A stretch of 64,000 nucleotides of DNA, taken from assembly GCA_015501585.1 (NCBI GenBank), contig JADNRY010000144.1, positions 95,362 to 159,361 on the forward strand, written 5' to 3'. Source of the stretch: Rhodocollybia butyracea (lineage: Eukaryota; Basidiomycota; Agaricomycetes; Agaricales; Omphalotaceae). Shown here piece after piece: positions 1-10,227 of the stretch; position 1 is the stretch's first letter, and each line of letters starts with the position of its first letter. Position numbers and translations under genes: made by a program. The notes beneath the pieces were generated by a model. The model searched no databases. It was not told the DNA's origin and saw only the letters and a list, made by a program, of their open reading frames with translations.

Positions 1-779
1 GCGCTGGCGACGACATGGCTGGCTAGTTGTCTCCCGTAGGCAGACTCAACCTCGGCAAGCGAGCTTAATTTAGAGTCTGCACAAAGTCACGCCGTGTGAT
101 CAGGACCTCGACCCTTAGAGACCAAGTGTTTCCTTTTATATCCAAATCGATTTCGAGTGCATTGAGTGACCATCCCTCCTCATTTCAATGCTACAAAGAG
201 TCGTATGTAGTCTCAAAGACATTTCTAATGATTTCATCTCCCAAAGACGCGAGAATTCGAGCTTGGACGTTGGCATCGGGCGCATCGAGAGGTGACGCAA
301 GCACCACACTTGACTTAAAAATCGAACTACAGCTTCACCGGCCCTACTTTGTGTAGACTAGCTGGCTAGTATGGTAGTGGTATATGAACGGGATCAGGTA
401 CGTGGCCTACCAATTCACTCAAGGACCCGCGTCAAGTCTGCCGGCCACAGCTCAAGTACTCACTTGGCGTCTTCATCCTTTCACCCAGCATTTCTTCAAG
501 CTTCAACACTCTCTTCGTCGATGATGATCCGTCTAACAGCGCTGGTAGACCGATAAAGGGTATCACTGTACACCTCGAAAAGTCCGAGGCCTGGCTCTGC
601 GCGTACCCCACCATCGGTCTTCCGCTAGACTCCTGTGTCGGCTCTGCCAACGAAAACGTATCGACCCCGGCTCGTATCGTTCTCCCACTGGTTTGGCACT
701 CGCTCCTCGCTACTGGACTTTTTCCTCTACTTGTCTTTTCCTTCCCCCGAAGTCACCCCACTAAGTTAAAAAAACCCGA

Positions 780-1480
780 TAAGATGTGTAGAGGTCACTG
801 GTCCCGGTCAACGCTCAGCCCGGAAACTCAGAACTCTTCGAGGACAAGATAGTGGAGATTCTGGCCAGCCTTGAGTCGACTTTTTCTGCAGTCCTCGCAT
901 GCCAAAAGGACGTGTCTATTGCCGATGTTTCAAATCCGGTGTCTTTCTTTGGAATCCTCGTTTGCAGCCGGATGATTGTTGTACCATCGGTGATACTGTC
1001 GCATTAAAAAGTACGTTTCCTCTCTCTTACTTTTTTCTTTGTTCATATTTACTTATTCGATATACTTGGAACCCCACGCCGTCGATAACAAGACCTTCTC
1101 CAGCAGTATCCAACGCACAACGTCAAAGTTGTCTTCAACACTATCTCCGTTCCCTCCTCCGCCTCCCCCCGTGGGCCACCGCAAAAGCTTCCCCGTCCCT
1201 ATCCGATCCTGCGGTGTCCCACTTTCTACTTGGCTCTGGAACACCATTATCTCTGATAATCTCGTTCGTGGTCGCAACCGACGGAGTAATCTCCACCCGA
1301 AAATTTTCTGCTCCTCTGCGGGTGCTGCTTCATGTATACACCTACTTTCTCATAAGACAATGGGCCTCACTCTCAGACCAGGTTGACCAGACAATGTTGG
1401 AAAATACGCAGGGCCGAGTGCTGGGTAGATACCGTGCGCAGAGGATTGGGATGGTGGGGAAGGAAGTGATGGATCATACG
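780..1480 (+). pseudogene. Degenerate membrane-transporter remnant (sugar-porter-like tail)
   Basis: No intact gene can be read. Translated segments are collinear with a second remnant on the minus strand at about 38.6-37.7 kb. Shared features are a GDSGxPxVDFF-like stretch near 850-890, a hydrophobic region near 1180-1350, and a tail reading QVDQTMLENT then AQRIGMVGKE (about 1378-1470). The sister copy has IPEAEGLSLGQAD just before the same tail. That resembles the PETKGLSLEQ motif at the end of MFS sugar porters, so both may descend from a sugar transporter. Frames change repeatedly and stops interrupt the reading. Family assignment is an inference from one motif. Confidence 0.35.
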
Positions 1481-1649
1481 TCCCGTCATGAGAAAAGTGA
1501 GAAACGTGAGAAGACGACATGGTTATGTATTTTTCTTGTTTTTCATTTTGTTTTACTTGTAGCGTTCGTGGACGAGTATCTGTACACCGCTGTACTTGTG
1601 CCATGGCATTTAATGACAGTGAATGAATGCAACTCTGTACTCCTTTGAT

Positions 1650-1939
1650 GATGGCGTTTGGATTTAGCAGATTCACCATGTTGCCTCTCCATTTAAGTTA
1701 TTTCCGCTACGCTCTTGGTCTTCGTTAAACTGGCAATGTTTCACTCACAGACCCAAGTTTCCTGCCAGGCCACATTATCGCTAGTAACGCTGTCGAGCAT
1801 CAAAGAGGCGCCGCAATCACCGCTCTTCATAACTTCCCGTGTGGTATGTATGTCTTTCTCCAACTGTATTCGTACATGCAGCTTGAATGAAACAAATAAG
1901 TGGCTACAAGTACGGCCTAGCTCGTCGATATCATCACGG
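1650..1939. other. Spacer with no recognised gene
   Basis: No coding or RNA feature recognised between the transporter remnant and the LTR element. It ends in the tetranucleotide ACGG, which recurs immediately after 8467 and forms the target duplication. Confidence 0.5.
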
Positions 1940-3016
1940 TGATATGCTGACTCTGGGCTATGCATAAAATGCTACTATGAAGCTGAATACCTCACACCAA
2001 CACCAACACACACCAAAGATTAACATGAGTTCAAGGGGGTTATCATTGAACAAGTCAGAATTCTTATTGCAAGTACATACATCTGCATCATAATTACAAG
2101 GTTGTGATAGATTTTTCTGTCTCGAGATTCTAACAAACTCGGGCATGCTTTAATCTTTATCTTTCAATTGCCTGAACTTAGACTTTACACTAAAAGTACA
2201 ATTGACAGAGAGAGTATGCGCTACTCACAACACTCTCACTGCTATTAACTTTCTGGAGCATAAGGTAGTTACTGAGGACTTTGGTTTTCTTTCTTTATAC
2301 TTTCTTATTTCATTTAACTTGTACTCTTGTTTAATGTGCACTTGTCACTAGAAGACACAAACCAACCACACCAACCCTGTAACAGGAATGGGGGGCGGAA
2401 AGTGCTTGCCTCTATTTTGTGGGGGGCACCTTCTTATATACTGTATCTCAATATCACAGTGTAAAATACACCATACGAGTTGTGCGGGAGTACATATGCT
2501 CTTGTTATTCAATAAATAGCGCATGAAATATTTATTTCACGCGCTGTCTTAAATCTGCGGGACGCCGCGGCATGATCTTGGAATGATCCCGGAACCTCGG
2601 CACATCAATCTCCTCGCATCAATCTCCTCGGGGTCGGCGATGTATTAATCTCCTCACATCAATTTCTGATGGGAAGTCCCGTTTGGACCGTTTAACGTTG
2701 ATACCTGTTCCTTCTGTCTAGTAGTCTTCTAGTTGTAATAAGATACCTTTGGATCGCTTCAATAGTCTGAATATAAGTCATATTTGTGGTGGGTTTCAGT
2801 ATTCTTTGCACTATCATTGATTACAACTGTGTTCTGTTGCCGAGACTCAGTTTTGATGTCATCAACAATTAACATCTGTGTCTTTTAATGATGCCGCGCG
2901 GTAACGGCGGATTCTAGAATACTTCGTACAGTGCATATCTTTAATACAGCATGACTTGGTGCCAAAAACACGCATATACTGCATGTTTTATGCCCAAACA
3001 AATCTGGGCCATATCA
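1940..3016 (-). repeat. LTR (3' LTR in minus orientation), 1,077 bp
   Basis: Nearly identical to 7402-8467. By eye, the only length differences are a 10-bp insertion (GCGCTACTCA, near 2217-2226) and one extra T in a T run near 2112; together these explain the full 11-bp difference. The minus strand carries a TATATAAGAAGG box near 2445-2455. Confidence 0.9.
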
Positions 3017-3030
3017 TCCCCCCCTTTCTT
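3017..3030 (-). promoter_or_regulatory. Polypurine tract
   Basis: On the minus strand it reads AAGAAAGGGGGGGA and directly abuts the TGATATG start of the LTR. That is the expected position for plus-strand DNA priming and fixes the element's orientation. Confidence 0.75.
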
Positions 3031-5819
3031 AACATGAACTGTCCTCAGTTCATTAAACTTCAAGGTTTCTGGGGTTGCACAGACCTGCACTATACAATGG
3101 ATAGACAATTGACTTCATCAGATATATTATTCTCATTGCTGCATCCAATACAGTTTCTTATCAACAAATTTCATCTTCTTTCTTGCTTATATGGATTAAG
3201 TCATTTCGATCTGTTTACTCAATTGTGCTTCAAGATCAATCATCATATCCCTCTCTCTATTTCTATCATTCATGAATCACTTGGGTCAGGATCAGCGCTC
3301 TTGTCTTGTTACATCAACTATTTCAGGTTAAGTTATGCTGCACTGACTTGGATCTATGCAAACATGGCGCCTGCACCAAATTAAAAGTATTGGTTTTTCT
3401 CAGCCATGCTTTTGTTCTAGCTCTCTAAATATTTATTCATTCAATGCCAAAACAGGTGTCTAGAACTCCATCTGACTACACTTCTGCCAGTTTGGTGTAT
3501 GCAGTTTACCGTTTACTTCACCATAGTGTACTCAACCCTCAGCTAGGTGTTCTGTTATGGCCAATGTCAAGTCCCTAATCTCTTCTTTTAGGACTGAGCT
3601 CCTTGTCAATTCAAGGCTACTCTCAAATCTATGTTGCAATCTAAGCAAGCCCTTGAGGCATGGTCTAACACTACAGAGGTTCCCTTCAGGCTTCTCCTAT
3701 CATGCAGGATGCGAAGACAACATGTTCTAGCTCCTTACTTTGTATATGCTTTCTAATGTTCCATGCTATCTTGTTCATTCATTCAAGTTGTCAGGATAGA
3801 AAGTATGGGTCATCTAGACTTCATCCAGAGTGGTCCATGCAGTACCATGAGCCTCTCTTATTTATTCTTCATTTATCTGTGAATGCTCAGTGGAATGCTC
3901 TCCAGTTCTAATGATATACCAGTGAAACTGACATATTTTCTTCAGTACTTGCTGAATAGGCAAGTCTTCATACTGAAACAATGTTCTGAGGCAGAGAAGT
4001 TTCTAGGTCAATGGAACCACATAGTACAAAGTCTTGCAAAGTTGTACAAAGTGCTACACATGTCCTCATTCTACAGATCATTTAGAGCAAAATGAGTTTC
4101 AGGGAATATCATCTGAGTCGATCTGACATTGTCTCCCCCATACTAAATATGAACTGTCCTCAGTTCATGAGACATTAGCTCTAATAGATGCTACTCTGTG
4201 ATAAATAGTGCACTTCTGTCCTACTTGTCATTAACACTTCTGGGTATTTCAAAACTCAAAACAGGGATCCAGGTTAATTTTTTTTTTTTCATGCAGTGGT
4301 GGCTTCTTTAAAAACATCATTTGATCCTTCAAATTTCTAGACAAAATGCCTTTCACAAGTGGATATTCCACTCATGGTCATCAAATCACTATTTCTTGGG
4401 AATCACTTGGCTATATCACTCAGACGTGACTGTGAGCTCAGTATTCTGATCAGTATCAAGAATTCAATTTAGCTTTCTATTCTTGCTAATATGCATTGAT
4501 AAGGTTAACTATGGGTGTGTTGGCAGAAGACAAAGGTTGCTTCTTCACTCTATTCAGTTCCATTTCAGATCATAAATGTTCAATCTTGACTTCTTTGTAT
4601 GTCCTTTTTCATTCATTCTTAATTGCCAGTACTTACAGTGACTCATGACTGTAAGTAAGTGTGAACCAGTAGTCCACAGGCTCCATAGGTGAGGGATAAC
4701 CTGTATAAGAATGTATCTCAGCTATTCTCGCCCTGATAATTGTCATCCAAGCCCTGCAACATCAAATTTCATTCTAATCTTTGAAATACTGCCCCGAGGG
4801 ACCGATCTCAGTCCTGTGCCGGAGCATTGGAAAGCCACCCGGTATCGGGACTTTTTACCGTATTTCTAGCTTGTATGAACTCGTTTCAAGGGTTGCTAAA
4901 TTTTCTAAGGTCTCTGATTGATGGGCACTGAGGTACAAGCACATCTATAGAAATATAGGTATGTCTCCTCCTAGTACCTACTCAAACCTTGTCTCTATCG
5001 TCGGGGGAAACATGGAGTATAGGGCGGGAGGTCAGGGGACGTCTACGAGACCTGTTTGGACTCGGTTTGACCCATACTCCTGTCCTGTATCATCATACTA
5101 TGGAATAATTTTCAAAATGAGGCATTTATCCCAGCAACTGATGGAACCATGTTCTGGGACCGGAGAGATACTCTGGGTATCGGTATTTCGATGCCGTCGG
5201 ATGCTTATGCACTGTTCTCGTTTGTTCTAGTGCCTCAGGCTCTCTGGTACATCTTATTTCTTGCGCCAGATTGCCCTATTGCATATTCTAAGTCTTGTAC
5301 CCTTAATAAGGTATTATCATTCTAAACAAGCATTCCTTATCAGTCAAACAATGTTAGAATCGTCTAAACAATCCACAACATTGAATGTTTCATATAAAAC
5401 GGCCTCCTGGTGAGGTAGTTTTAATCAAATCAAATATATCAAGTTCAGAGTCTAGACCGAAATGGCTGATGCTTTCATATCAATGTTAGGCCATTCGTGC
5501 ACACGAAGATGAGGCCGTACAGGTGTTGTGTGAGCTTGCCCAATTTGGGGTCGGTGAGCACAGCACTGGGTGACCGCCCTCAAGTGGTGTGAACACTAGT
5601 ACATATCGTGCAAGGACTGTCCAGCAGTGATCCTTAAGTCTAGTTTAGACTCAAAAGGTTGCGGGGCATATCAGCATTCTTCATTATTCTATCTTCATCT
5701 GAATCCAATGTCATAAAACTCTTCAAGTACTGGACGTGATTTCTTTGTGTCACATGATTGGCAATGTATTATCGTTCTGCTAGGGTAGACCTAAATCTGT
5801 TTGTTTGCTTTTGATTACT

Positions 5820-6310
5820 AGTTGCTCTGACTTGATCTGTGAGCAACTGATTTCTTCTCTGTCATCGATAAGCCTCAGTGTATCATAGCTGGGCATAGTC
5901 TTGCTTGAACTGAACACTCTTTGATTAAAAGGGTGACCAACTTGGAGAAGTAATTTTCATACAATTGTGAACAGCATTCCTGTTCTGCTAAGTTCCATGA
6001 TGACCCAAATGTTTTGGTTGACAACACATTACACATCTGAGGCAATTTCTGAGTTATTTCAACACCTCTTAGGCTTTGCAAGTGTTGTCATATGACAATG
6101 CTCTCTAGTACAGTCATTTCTTTGTTCAGTCTTAGCTTCTTGTTGTTACTACTAAGTCATCTGTCATCCTTGGAGTTCAAATTTTCATTGAGTTCACTTC
6201 CAATTCACGCTCTTGTGATGGACTTGTCCACAACTCAACAGGCTCTTCTTCTGTTTTCCACTGCTCAATCTTGGCTCATCGGCTGTTCAATCTATTGAAA
6301 ATTATCTCCA
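5820..6310 (-). pseudogene. Possible decayed gag-like coding relic inside the LTR element
   Basis: The minus strand between about 6300 and 5830 reads as a mostly hydrophilic, lysine- and serine-rich protein-like stretch broken by a few stops, including one clean run of 68 codons (6081-5875). It could be a relic of retroelement gag or pol, since it agrees with the element's orientation. I recognise no domain and cannot exclude chance. Confidence 0.2.
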
Positions 6311-7381
6311 ACATCTGTCTTGAGCTCATAAGATAATTAAGTAGATTGTGGACCAAGCTAGTAACACATCTTGGATATCTTCTTTACAAGACTTCAAAGT
6401 TCAGGCAGCAACCTGGCACTTTCACCACTGTGTATTCTTCCATCACAGATTTATCTGAACATTTTTCTGACTGGTATTTATGCTTCTTTCAAGGATAAAG
6501 AGATCCAGAAGGGCACACAACACCATTCTAGGACATTAATAATTTTCATCGAGTGCACCAGAGTCAGGGGTCTTATAAATTAAAGGAGTGTTTTGAAGTT
6601 TCTGAATGTTTTTCGGAGCTTTCTGAATTTATCTCGATTTTTATCATGATTTATACAGCTATCAATTATTTTTCATGTCCATTAGGACTGTTTTTCTTTT
6701 ATAACAGTTCCTGCACAACTTTTACAGATATAAGTTGCATTGCAAGGCTGTCAGATTTTCTCATACAATTGATTCCGGGAGGTTGCGCTCTGGAATTGAT
6801 ACAAGGTTAGGACTGTTGAAGTCCTCAAATTTTCAAAGTGCAAGAGCAAGAACAAGATATTCTTTTCATATTTTCAACATTTTCTGAGTGTTTTTGTCTT
6901 TTCTACTTTATTCAAATGTTTTTCTTGTCAGGTGTGACTTTTCTATTTGTTATAGGAGATGGTATTCAAAGCGGTACGACTCCGAAATGTGGACTGAAGA
7001 CATGTCACTTCAACTTTATAATTTCTGAGTGAGCGGGAGCCAAGCAGAGTATCTACCGGCAACCCGGGTATGAATGGGGTTGAAGGCTTTGAGTTCAAAA
7101 AGCATTCAATGTGGAGGAGGTGGAGCCATTTGTAAGGTGATGAACCTCAATGGCAAGCAAGGTTGTATGCTCAATGTATGCAACAAAAGAGAATGATATA
7201 ACACAGTAATGAGATGAACTGCGTTAACGCAACTAATTCTGAAGCAAGATAAACAGCTTCAAGCATGTTCAATCCAAGGTTCAATCAAGTTCTGCAATAT
7301 CAGACAAGTCCAAGATGAACTTGTCGTTGCTTTTGGGTAGATGCAAATGAAGCAAATGCAACTGTTTTCTGATTTGAAACC

Positions 7382-7399
7382 CCCTCGCGGTGGGCTCCA
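7382..7399 (-). promoter_or_regulatory. Putative tRNA primer-binding site
   Basis: Read on the minus strand, two bases after the LTR end the sequence begins TGGAGCCCACCGCGAGG. A TGG start complementary to a tRNA CCA end at this spacing is the classic layout. I could not name the tRNA. Confidence 0.5.
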
Positions 7400-7401
7400 T
7401 A

Positions 7402-8467
7402 TGATATGCTGACTCTGGGCTATGCATAAAATGCTACTATGAAGCTGAATACCTCACACCAACACCAACACACACCAAAGATTAACATGAGTTCAAGGGG
7501 GTTATCATTGAACAAGTCAGAATTCTTATTGCAAGTACATACATCTGCATCATAATTACAAGGTTGTGATAGATTTTCTGTCTCGAGATTCTAACAAACT
7601 CGGGCATGCTTTAATCTTTATCTTTCAATTGCCTGAACTTAGACTTTACACTAAAAGTACAATTGACAGAGAGAGTATCAACACTCTCACTGCTATTAAC
7701 TTTCTGGAGCATAAGGTAGTTACTGAGGACTTTGGTTTTCTTTCTTTATACTTTCTTATTTCATTTAACTTGTACTCTTGTTTAATGTGCACTTGTCACT
7801 AGAAGACACAAACCAACCACACCAACCCTGTAACAGGAATGGGGGGCGGAAAGTGCTTGCCTCTATTTTGTGGGGGGCACCTTCTTATATACTGTATCTC
7901 AATATCACAGTGTAAAATACACCATACGAGTTGTGCGGGAGTACATATGCTCTTGTTATTCAATAAATAGCGCATGAAATATTTATTTCACGCGCTGTCT
8001 TAAATCTGCGGGACGCCGCGGCATGATCTTGGAATGATCCCGGAACCTCGGCACATCAATCTCCTCGCATCAATCTCCTCGGGGTCGGCGATGTATTAAT
8101 CTCCTCACATCAATTTCTGATGGGAAGTCCCGTTTGGACCGTTTAACGTTGATACCTGTTCCTTCTGTCTAGTAGTCTTCTAGTTGTAATAAGATACCTT
8201 TGGATCGCTTCAATAGTCTGAATATAAGTCATATTTGTGGTGGGTTTCAGTATTCTTTGCACTATCATTGATTACAACTGTGTTCTGTTGCCGAGACTCA
8301 GTTTTGATGTCATCAACAATTAACATCTGTGTCTTTTAATGATGCCGCGCGGTAACGGCGGATTCTAGAATACTTCGTACAGTGCATATCTTTAATACAG
8401 CATGACTTGGTGCCAAAAACACGCATATACTGCATGTTTTATGCCCAAACAAATCTGGGCCATATCA
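7402..8467 (-). repeat. LTR (5' LTR in minus orientation), 1,066 bp
   Basis: Partner of 1940-3016, with the same TGATATG..CATATCA ends. ACGG follows immediately outside. In minus orientation this is the promoter LTR, and its TATA-like box lies near 7908-7918. Confidence 0.9.
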
Positions 8468-9109
8468 ACGGGAGAGCATAATGCACCTTCTCAACTTGGA
8501 TTATGACAGACAATCTTTGGACTGAGGGGTGGTTTTTTGTGGGTATTGCCCTTTGTCCCGAGGGATATGCTAGGCAGTACTCTACAGCGTGTGTTTAATC
8601 TTTGTAATGTGATGTTTTAACTTTTGTCCTTGGTTTTGTGGTATGACTTCGCATATGCATGAGCCGGCCAGAGCGAGACTCGACGTGTGAAGACATTTTG
8701 GAGTGGTTCACAACACATATCGTGTCAACTTTTATATAGCAATCAGACCCTAAAAAATATGTCCAATGCAGTGAGAACCTTGTCAATTTCACAAGAGTAT
8801 ATTCCTTCAAGGTTCAGGGCTCCATACTGGAGACTTAGAAAGGAGTGAGTATTCAAAAGCAAGGACGTTCTGGGCTTATAAGTCGCCGTCAGATAATTTC
8901 AAAGTGGACAGTTAGAACTCGAAAGACGCCGGTCAGGGGAGGGAAATAAGTACATAGCGCGCTCTAATTGTCCCGAGTCCCAACTTCAATTAAGATATCG
9001 ATGGTATAGTAGTCAACTCAATATAGAATTTAAGGTTTTTTTCTTTATTCTGCGGTACAGGAGCTAAACTTACACCATACATACAGGTGGAGTTTGGGTG
9101 GACTAGACC
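8468..9109. other. Spacer upstream of NACHT-1
   Basis: No gene recognised. Similarity to the upstream region of NACHT-2 begins only near 9110, at a TATATGAACTG-like box found in front of both copies. Confidence 0.4.
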
Positions 9110-9200
9110 TTATATGAACTGTGCGTTGCTCAAAGTTTCATTTGTTCCCTCCTTACTACGTAGCAGCACGTCGTTCAAAGATCACAAGTAAGGCTTCAGC

Positions 9201-10227
9201 CCCAGTCAAAACCCGCACTGGGCTGATCTGGGCATTTCGTGTATATCTGCGTAAGTCCATGTCTACCTGTTGACAGCTGGCCAAATGGTAAGTAAATTTG
9301 TTTTCCATTCAATCCTGAATCTATGGGTGGGAAATTCGCTCAGAAAGTTCGACTTTGCAACTCAAGTTTGACTCAAGTACTCTGAACTCGAGTGGACACG
9401 GCGACAATATGACTTTTAGGTAATCTACTTTGAGCTTGGTGTTCGGACTTCAAGTATTTTTTGGGAATGCCGCCAAACGGCTTAACATGTGACAGAATAA
9501 AGTTTCAGCATTTTTAAAATTTTGACATCGCCCTTTCGTTCTCTCCTTCTTTGCTGTCATCCTCAGGCTCTGTCAAGATTCGCTGTTCAACAACTCCTCA
9601 ACCTACTTTGGACTCTAGAGACTTGAAAATGGATTTATTGGGCTTGGCCATTTCCAAGGTGAGCAATCTTTTTCTTAGATAATTCATTGAGCTAATTTTT
9701 TTTTGATTACCAGCTCCGTGGACTGTGTTGGCCTGTCAATGTCGTTGCGCGCCGGTATGCCACACTCTTGTGTTTTCGTCAAGTTTTTATACGTTTGTAT
9801 CTAGCGCAAGTTGTAACTGTACTTTATTATATGTAGAGACAGTTGCCCGCTCGTTCTTTGTAGTCATATTGTAGTCATATGTAGTCTGTATATTGTATTA
9901 AGTAGTTGATAATCCAATATGATGCACTCAGACCATCCCAGACAGATCCCAGATGAACCCAGATGAGCACCCTAGTAATAGTAATGTCATAGTTCAATTC
10001 AAGCCAGAGGAACTCAGATTATCCCAGAGGAGCTTAGTTATATACGAGACTGATTTTTCATTCCTTGTGCAGCTCTTGTAAGATAAATCCAGACAAGAAC
10101 AGACTGTATGGCATATTTCTATAGATTTCTGGAAAACAGTTGATCTCGTTTGATCTCGTTTGATCACAGTCAAATCACAGACCCCAACATATCATCTCAG
10201 CCCTTCCCAGTGCAGGTTTTCACTGGG
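9201..10227. mobile_element. 1,027-bp TIR element inside a NACHT-1 intron
   Basis: Bounded by inverted termini of the form CCCAGTSAAAACCYGCACTGGG and flanked by CTTCAGC on both sides (9194-9200, 10228-10234). NACHT-2 has the uninterrupted site (AAGGCTTCAACGTCTCC on its strand), so the insertion is directly demonstrated. Each end is self-complementary (CCCAGT...ACTGGG), so it can fold into a small hairpin. Superfamily is unclear: a 7-8 bp duplication suggests hAT-like or another DNA transposon, but the ends do not match the usual hAT start. Confidence 0.8.
9629..9836 (+). CDS. Possible small spliced ORF carried by the 1,027-bp element
   Basis: A 30-nt first exon from ATG at 9629 ends in a GTGAGC donor at 9659. 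A pyrimidine-rich tract leads to TTACCAG at 9713, and an open second exon runs to TAG at 9836, giving about 50 residues with no recognisable domain (starts MDLLGLAISK). It could be a captured host gene fragment. No homologue is known to me and chance is possible. Confidence 0.2.

Larger units (their letters stand above)
1940..8467 (-). mobile_element. Non-coding LTR retrotransposon (probably Ty3/gypsy-type derivative)
   Basis: Two direct repeats of about 1.07 kb bound a 4.4-kb AT-rich interior. LTRs start TGATATG and end CATATCA. ACGG flanks both outer ends (1936-1939 and 8468-8471), a 4-bp target duplication. Orientation is minus: read that way the LTR at 1940-3016 is preceded by a purine tract (AAGAAAGGGGGGGA), the LTR at 7402-8467 is followed after two bases by a TGG-starting primer-binding-site-like sequence, and a TATATAAG box lies in the LTR. 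No gag-pol frame survives; the longest open stretches are under 150 codons. It must have moved using proteins from elsewhere or decayed after insertion. The near-identical LTRs favour recent insertion of an already defective element. Confidence 0.85.

Noticed and set aside
899..1648. 249-codon plus-strand frame as an intact gene
   Set aside because: Homologous blocks shared with the 38-kb remnant lie in different frames across this stretch, so the frame is partly out of register and not a real protein.
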